In this document: positions 49,394 through 54,507 of the stretch, in pieces | Layout: every line of letters starts with the position of its first letter | Numbering within the stretch: the first letter of the stretch is position 1 | The notes under the pieces: model-generated | Databases searched by the model: none | What the model was told of the DNA's origin: nothing | What the model saw: only the letters and a program-made list of their open reading frames with translations | From: Alistipes sp. | GTDB taxonomy: Bacteria > Bacteroidota > Bacteroidia > Bacteroidales > Rikenellaceae | Direction: 5' to 3' | Assembly (NCBI GenBank): GCA_017463615.1 | Contig: JAFTOU010000008.1 | Coordinates: forward strand, 1 to 54,507 | DNA: 54,507 bases | Position numbers and translations under genes: made by a program

Positions 49394-51220
49394 TTACTTC
49401 AGCAGATTGATAATCTCGGTGTTGATGGCATTGACCTTTGCCTTGTCCATCTTGAGGACCTTGCGGTCGTAGGTTACAAAGCCGTTTACCTCACCCTCAA
49501 CATCGGTGGTCTGGGTGTAGATAGCAGCTGCCATACCCTGAGGGATGTAGTCCTTGAGCATATTTGCGTACTTGATATACTCCTCGGTAACCTCGTCGGT
49601 GTTGTTGAACTGGATGTAGCCCCAGTTGCGCTTGTTCCACCACAGGTGGTCCTTGATAGGGTAGCCGATACCGCCATACTCGCCCAGAACCACTACATAG
49701 TCAGAGCGGTGGAATGGCATATCTGGAGCAGGGTAGTTGTGGATATCCAGGATATCGCCGCACAGGCGCAGGTTACCACCACTGGCTGCATTGATAAGGC
49801 GGGTGTTGTCATACGCTGCGGTCCACTCGGCAACCTTCTCGGTGTCAAACTGAGCCCAAGCCTCGTTAAATGGTACCCATACGCCGATAGATGGGAAGAA
49901 GCGCAGGGCGTCCATAATCTCTGCCCACTCTTTGTAGTAGTTGTTCTTCTCCTCGCGGGTTGCAGGGGAGTCGCTACCGCCACCGATATGGTTACGAGCC
50001 CACATACCGCCACGGCTGGTGTTGCCCTTATAGAGTGCAAGGCAAGGCATATCCTGCCATACGATGATACCCTCGCGGTCGCAGTGGTAGTACCAGCGTG
50101 CTGGCTCAACCTTGATATGCTTGCGGATGGTATTGAAGCCCAGCTCCTTAGTAAGCACTACATCGTAGAGCAGAGCCTCGTCGGTAGGTGCAGTGTAGAG
50201 ACCGTCTGGCCACCAACCCTGATCCAGCGGACCATACATAAATATAGGTGCGCCATTGAGGGTCATACGCAGGTGACCCAGCTCGTCGCGCTCCTTGCCG
50301 AACTTACGCATTGCTGCGTAGGAGTTTACGCTATCCACAACCTTGCCATTCTCGGTAAGGGTGATGTTCAGGTCGTAGAGGTGTGGGGAGTTAGGGCTCC
50401 AGAGCTTCGCGTCCTTGATAGGAAGTACGGCGCGAGTGCCGCAGAGGACATTTGCCTTGCAGACCAGTGCCTGTCCATCCTTAACCTCAATGGTCAGTGT
50501 GCCATTGTCGTTTGCGCAAGCGGTGTCAATATAGAGCAGGCCGCGAGTAAGGTCGCAGTCGGTAAGTACGCTCTCAATGTGGTTGCTCTTAGCCACTGGC
50601 TCCAACCATACGGTCTGCCAGATGCCAGAAACAGCGGTGTACCAGATACCCTCTGGGTTAAGGCGCTGCTTGCCCACTGGGTTGTGAACAGTGTCTGATG
50701 GGTCCCATACGCGGACAGAGAGCTTGTTCTCGCCCTTCTTCAGAGCCTTGGTAACATCAAAAGAGAATGGGGTGAAACCACCTGAGTGGCTACCCACAAG
50801 GATGTCGTTTACATAGACATCGGCACTCCAATCTACAGCACCGAAGTTGAGCATAACGCGCTGTGAAGCCCACTTTGAAGGGAGGGTGAAACTACGCTCG
50901 TACCACAGAATATCCTCTGGACGGAGGGTCTTCTGAACGCCTGAGAGTGCAGACTCAATAGGGTAAGGGACAAGTATCTGACCCTCAAAAGCCGCTGGCT
51001 TAGCATCTGTAAGAGCCGTTACGGCATAGTTCCACAGACCGTTGAGGTTGAGCCACTCGCTACGCTCAAGCTGTGGGCGAGGGTACTCTGGCAGTACATT
51101 GTTAGGGTCTACCTGCTCTGCCCAGGTACTCTTAATCTTGTCACCTGCAATTTTCCACTGTGCACTTGCTGTTGCGCACATCATCACTGCTGCAAGCAGT
51201 ACTAAAAAGGTCTTTCTCAT
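49394..51220 (-). CDS. Glycoside hydrolase family 2 protein, secreted
   Basis: 608 residues with a signal peptide (ends about ASAQ). The GH2 sugar-binding jelly roll (about 40-215: LNLNGLWNYAV, WYERSFTLP, VYVNDILVGSHSGGFTPFSF) and Ig-like domain (about 220-320) lead to a TIM barrel. The acid/base Glu is in VWVPFNEAWAQFD (about 453) and the probable nucleophile Glu in VVLGEYGGIGYP (about 513). Beta-galactosidase, glucuronidase or mannosidase specificity cannot be read. It sits between kdsB (2-bp gap) and kdsA, an odd place for a secreted hydrolase. Confidence 0.88.
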   Translation of the reverse strand: MRKTFLVLLAAVMMCATASAQWKIAGDKIKSTWAEQVDPNNVLPEYPRPQLERSEWLNLNGLWNYAVTALTDAKPAAFEGQILVPYPIESALSGVQKTLRPEDILWYERSFTLPSKWASQRVMLNFGAVDWSADVYVNDILVGSHSGGFTPFSFDVTKALKKGENKLSVRVWDPSDTVHNPVGKQRLNPEGIWYTAVSGIWQTVWLEPVAKSNHIESVLTDCDLTRGLLYIDTACANDNGTLTIEVKDGQALVCKANVLCGTRAVLPIKDAKLWSPNSPHLYDLNITLTENGKVVDSVNSYAAMRKFGKERDELGHLRMTLNGAPIFMYGPLDQGWWPDGLYTAPTDEALLYDVVLTKELGFNTIRKHIKVEPARWYYHCDREGIIVWQDMPCLALYKGNTSRGGMWARNHIGGGSDSPATREEKNNYYKEWAEIMDALRFFPSIGVWVPFNEAWAQFDTEKVAEWTAAYDNTRLINAASGGNLRLCGDILDIHNYPAPDMPFHRSDYVVVLGEYGGIGYPIKDHLWWNKRNWGYIQFNNTDEVTEEYIKYANMLKDYIPQGMAAAIYTQTTDVEGEVNGFVTYDRKVLKMDKAKVNAINTEIINLLK

Positions 51221-51222
51221 AA

Positions 51223-51981
51223 CTATTTGGTTTTTAGGCTTTTCAAAAACTCCTCGGCACGGGCAAGGTCCTCGGGGGTGTCAATGCCTATGGTCTCCAC
51301 ATCGGATATGCCTACGCCAATCTGGTAGCCATTCTCCAGCCAGCGCAGCTGCTCAAGCGACTCTGCAACCTCCAGCGACGACTGCGGCAGGGCGGTCACA
51401 GCACGGAGCACATCCGTACGGAAGCCGTAGATGCCGATATGCTTGTAGAAGGTGTGACGCTTAAGCCACTCGCTACGATCCACACCACGCAGGTACGGGA
51501 TAACCGAGCGGGAGAAGTAGAGCGCACGCATAGTGCTGTCTACCACCACCTTAGGAGAGTTGGGGTTCTCCAAAGCGGCAAAGCCATCCTCCGCAGAGAA
51601 TGGCTTTACCAGTGTTGCTATATCTATATTGGGGTTGTCAAAGCAAGCCTTCAGAGCATTGAGCTGTGACGGCTGTATGAAGGGCTCGTCGCCCTGCACA
51701 TTTATCACCACATCCGCCTCGGTGCCCTGCTTGCAGTACGCCTCCCAGCAGCGGTCTGTGCCACTGCGGTGGGAGGTAGAGGTCATCTCCACCTTACCAC
51801 CAAATGCCCGTACGGCATCGTATATGCGGCTGTCGTCCGTCGCCACAACAGCATCGTCAATCGCCGAGGACACCTGCTCGTAGACGCGCTCAATTACGAG
51901 TTTACCACCGAGCTTAGCAAGGGGTTTTGCAGGAAAGCGAGTACTGGCATACCTCGCGGGAATAATCGCTATAAACTTCAT
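51223..51981 (-). CDS. kdsB: 3-deoxy-manno-octulosonate cytidylyltransferase
   Basis: 252 residues. IIPARYASTRFPAKPLAKLGGK is the nucleotide-binding start; ATDDSRIYDAV, TSTSHRSGTDRCWEA and VINVQGDEPFIQP are family motifs. It activates KDO as CMP-KDO for lipid A glycosylation. Lies 23 bp after lon and 2 bp before the GH2 gene. Confidence 0.96.
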   Translation of the reverse strand: MKFIAIIPARYASTRFPAKPLAKLGGKLVIERVYEQVSSAIDDAVVATDDSRIYDAVRAFGGKVEMTSTSHRSGTDRCWEAYCKQGTEADVVINVQGDEPFIQPSQLNALKACFDNPNIDIATLVKPFSAEDGFAALENPNSPKVVVDSTMRALYFSRSVIPYLRGVDRSEWLKRHTFYKHIGIYGFRTDVLRAVTALPQSSLEVAESLEQLRWLENGYQIGVGISDVETIGIDTPEDLARAEEFLKSLKTK

Positions 51982-52004
51982 ATTCTTAGGTTTAGTTCTC
52001 TGTT

Positions 52005-54431
52005 CTACGCCTCAAGTGCCAACTCAAGTACCTGCTCGTTTGTGCGGACATAGTGGAAGGTCATACCCTCAAGGTACTCGGGCTTAATCTCCTCCACATC
52101 CTTGCGGTTATCCTCTGGGATGAGGATGGTGTGGATGCCGGCACGCTTAGCGGCCAGTACCTTCTCCTTAACGCCACCGATAGGGGTTACGCGACCGCGG
52201 AGCGTGGTCTCGCCAGTCATAGCGATACGCTCGCGCACCTTACGACCCGTATATGTTGAAACGATAGAGGTAATCATCGTAATACCCGCACTTGGGCCAT
52301 CCTTAGGCACTGCGCCCTCGGGAACATGGATGTTGAGGTCGTGCTTCTCAAAGGTTGCAGGGTCAATGCCCAGCTCGGCGTGGTGAGCCATAACCCACTC
52401 GTAGGCGATAGTTGCCGACTCCTTCATTACATCGCCCAGGTTGCCCGTCAGCGAGAGCTTGCCCTTGCCCGGAGTGAGCAGGGACTCAATGTAGAGGATG
52501 TCGCCACCCACAGAGGTCCACGCAAGACCCGTAACTACGCCCACCATATCCTTAATCTCGTACTGGTCGTTCAGGTACTTAGGCTTGCCGAGGATACTCT
52601 CCACATCGGCAGCAGATACGGCTGGGGTATACTCCTCCTCAAAGGCGATATTCTTAGCGCGGTGGCGGGCAATCTTTGCCAGCGACTTGTCCAACGAACG
52701 AACGCCAGACTCGCGGGTGTACTCGGAGATAATCTTTGTTAGCACCTCGTTAGTAAGGGTCATATCGCCCGTCTTGAGTCCGTGAGCCTCGCTCTGCTTT
52801 GCGATAAGGTGGTTCTGAGCAATCTGCAGCTTATCCTCAAGGATGTAGCCAGAGATATTTATCAGCTCCATACGGTCGCGCAGGGCTGGGTTTATGGCGC
52901 TAATATCGTTTGCCGTAGCGATGAAGAGCACCTTAGACAGGTCGTACTCCACATCCAGGTAGTTGTCGTGGAAGGTGGTATTCTGCTCAGGGTCAAGCAC
53001 CTCAAGCAGCGCCGAGGATGGGTCGCCGTGGTTGGAGACGGTCATCTTGTCCACCTCGTCAAGGATGATTACCGGGTTGGACGAGCCGCAGCGCTTGATG
53101 GTCTCAATTACGCGACCAGGCATAGCGCCGATATATGTGCGGCGGTGACCACGAATCTCGCTCTCGTCGTGCAGACCTCCGAGGGCTATACGGCCGAACT
53201 TACGACCAAGGGCGGTAGCTACGCTCTTGCCCAGCGATGTCTTACCCACTCCTGGAGGGCCATAGAGGCAGATGATTGGCGACTTCAAATCGCCCTTGAG
53301 CTTGATAACGGCCAGATGCTCAAGGATGCGGTCCTTAACCTCCTCAAGTCCGAAGTGGTCGGCATCCAACTGCTCGCGGGCACACTTGAGGTCAAGGTTA
53401 TCGGTGGTGACCTCGTCCCACGGCAGGTCGAGCATCAGGTTGAGGTAGGTAATCTGTATAGAGTACTCGGCAATGGCTGGGTTGAGGCGCTCTAACTTAG
53501 CAACCTCCTTCTCAAAGATGGCAGCCACCTCAGCCTTCCAAACCTTCTTCTTGGCAGCCTCGCGCAGACGCTCTACATCGCCATTTACATCGTCGCCAAG
53601 CTCCTCCTGTATGGTGCGCATCTGCTGCTGCAGGTAGTAGTCGCGCTGCTGCTTGTCAATCTCGGTCTTTACCTTCTCCTGAATCTCCTGCTTGAGCTCC
53701 AGCAGCTGCTGCTCGCGGATAAGTATCTCCAGCAACTTGCGAGAACGGGCAAGCAAGCCTGGTGCCTCCAGCAACGCCTGACGGTCGTCGTCCGAGAACT
53801 CAAGGTTGGAGCAGATGAAGTTTATCGTGCCGCGGTGCGAGTCAATATTCTTGATTGCAAAGCTCGCCTCCTTGGGAAGGTTAGGGGAGATGTTTATGAT
53901 TCTGAGCGCCGTGTCGCGTGCAGCCTCCACCAGGGCGTTGAACTCGGGGTTGTTCTTCTCTGGCGCAGAGTCCAGCAGGGTGGTAACCCTCGCGCGGAAG
54001 AATGGCTCGGTAGAGATATACTCGCCCACCTCAATCTTCTCCAGACCCGAGAGTATCACGGTAAGGTTGCCATTTGGCATCTCCAGTATCTTGAGAATGC
54101 GCGCAGCAGTACCTATGCGGTACATATCGTCTGGCGTAGGGGTCTCAATCTCGGGGTTGCGCTGCAGCACAGCACCCAGCAGACCATCCCCCGCATTTAC
54201 AGCACGCACAAGGGCGATGCTCTTCTCACGACCTACAGTGATAGGCGTAACAGCACCGGGGAAGAGTACGGAGTTTCGGAGCGTAAGAATAGGCAACACC
54301 TCGGGTAGGTTTACCTCCTCAATGGTGTCATCGTCCAGCGATACAATCGGTATGGCCTGAATTTTTCGGTCTGCCAGCTCCTTGGTCAGACCCGCCTCGT
54401 CAAATAAAATATCGTTATCCTCTTTCTTCAT
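52005..54431 (-). CDS. lon: ATP-dependent protease Lon
   Basis: 808 residues, LonA type. The N-terminal substrate-binding domain (about 40-245) is followed by a coiled coil (EQQLLELKQEIQEKVKTEI). The AAA+ module shows Walker A LYGPPGVGKTSLGKS (about 384) and Walker B PVIILDEVDKM. The protease domain has catalytic Ser in PKDGPSAGITM (about 712) and Lys in GGVKEKVLAAKRAG (about 755). It degrades damaged and regulatory proteins in the cytosol. It is preceded by a TATCTTTG promoter box near the window end. Confidence 0.97.
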   Translation of the reverse strand: MKKEDNDILFDEAGLTKELADRKIQAIPIVSLDDDTIEEVNLPEVLPILTLRNSVLFPGAVTPITVGREKSIALVRAVNAGDGLLGAVLQRNPEIETPTPDDMYRIGTAARILKILEMPNGNLTVILSGLEKIEVGEYISTEPFFRARVTTLLDSAPEKNNPEFNALVEAARDTALRIINISPNLPKEASFAIKNIDSHRGTINFICSNLEFSDDDRQALLEAPGLLARSRKLLEILIREQQLLELKQEIQEKVKTEIDKQQRDYYLQQQMRTIQEELGDDVNGDVERLREAAKKKVWKAEVAAIFEKEVAKLERLNPAIAEYSIQITYLNLMLDLPWDEVTTDNLDLKCAREQLDADHFGLEEVKDRILEHLAVIKLKGDLKSPIICLYGPPGVGKTSLGKSVATALGRKFGRIALGGLHDESEIRGHRRTYIGAMPGRVIETIKRCGSSNPVIILDEVDKMTVSNHGDPSSALLEVLDPEQNTTFHDNYLDVEYDLSKVLFIATANDISAINPALRDRMELINISGYILEDKLQIAQNHLIAKQSEAHGLKTGDMTLTNEVLTKIISEYTRESGVRSLDKSLAKIARHRAKNIAFEEEYTPAVSAADVESILGKPKYLNDQYEIKDMVGVVTGLAWTSVGGDILYIESLLTPGKGKLSLTGNLGDVMKESATIAYEWVMAHHAELGIDPATFEKHDLNIHVPEGAVPKDGPSAGITMITSIVSTYTGRKVRERIAMTGETTLRGRVTPIGGVKEKVLAAKRAGIHTILIPEDNRKDVEEIKPEYLEGMTFHYVRTNEQVLELALEA

Positions 54432-54481
54432 AATGTTCTACAAATCTTTAGCTTTAGCTAAAATGTACAGTTACAATCGTA

Positions 54482-54489
54482 CAAAGATA
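54482..54489 (-). promoter_or_regulatory. -7 element of the lon promoter
   Basis: TATCTTTG on the minus strand, 50 bp before ATG 54431. The -33 region would fall at or beyond the window edge, so it cannot be assessed. No heat-shock operator such as CIRCE is visible. Confidence 0.5.
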
Positions 54490-54507
54490 ATACTTTTTCT
54501 TGGTTTA

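Noticed and set aside
49370-50698. 442-codon open frame antisense to the GH2 gene
   Set aside because: GH2 catalytic motifs and signal peptide are on the minus strand; the plus frame lacks any motif.

Overview
The window looks like a chromosomal segment of a Bacteroidales bacterium, possibly Alistipes or another member of the Rikenellaceae (genus is a guess). Three things point there. Many genes are preceded by the Bacteroidetes -7 promoter element TAnnTTTG. The gene set is typical of the phylum (parA-parB-DUF5683-mltD-mnmE, an OstA-like gene behind two SurA-like foldases, split chromate transporters, S1/P1 nucleases). Codon use is moderately GC-rich in the core, while the first ~6.6 kb is visibly AT-richer.

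Accessory region, 1-6.6 kb. A phase-variable type I restriction specificity locus carries three head-to-tail hsdS cassettes lacking their own N-termini. They are separated by a palindromic recombination site and flanked by a tyrosine recombinase gene. After two small genes comes an integration module: an excisionase-like HTH protein, a second tyrosine integrase and a zinc-ribbon protein with five tandem HTH units. Upstream of that protein lie 10-bp-period iterons and palindromes. This module abuts the 3' end of mnmE and probably marks the right end of an integrated element; hsdR, hsdM and the left end lie outside the window.

Core region, 6.6-54.5 kb. Reading on: a chromosome partition and cell wall operon on the minus strand (mnmE to parA); a CPBP membrane protease; an envelope biogenesis operon (foldase lipoprotein, SurA-like, OstA-like); methionine genes (metY-metX-hom); an AspT/YidE-type transporter; a six-gene secreted operon of five S1/P1 nuclease paralogs plus a PHP phosphodiesterase; rplU-rpmA; two M3 peptidase lipoproteins; rsmE and a chromate transporter pair; serS; a U32 peptidase-family RNA-modification gene and an rRNA methyltransferase; rpsU; a run with an HhH protein, a UbiD decarboxylase and a GlpT-like transporter; KDO biosynthesis (kdsD, kdsA, kdsB) with a glycoside hydrolase family 2 gene in its middle; and lon.

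The most unusual content is between genes. Several intergenic regions are built from shared structured modules: a ~192-bp element with terminal inverted repeats (two copies, folding as a long hairpin with compensatory base changes); a nested hairpin element starting at stop codons (two full copies and a fragment, also covarying); and a ~280-bp composite element ending in a four-way-junction fold whose two copies share architecture but almost no stem sequence. No tRNA, rRNA, CRISPR array or known riboswitch was recognised.
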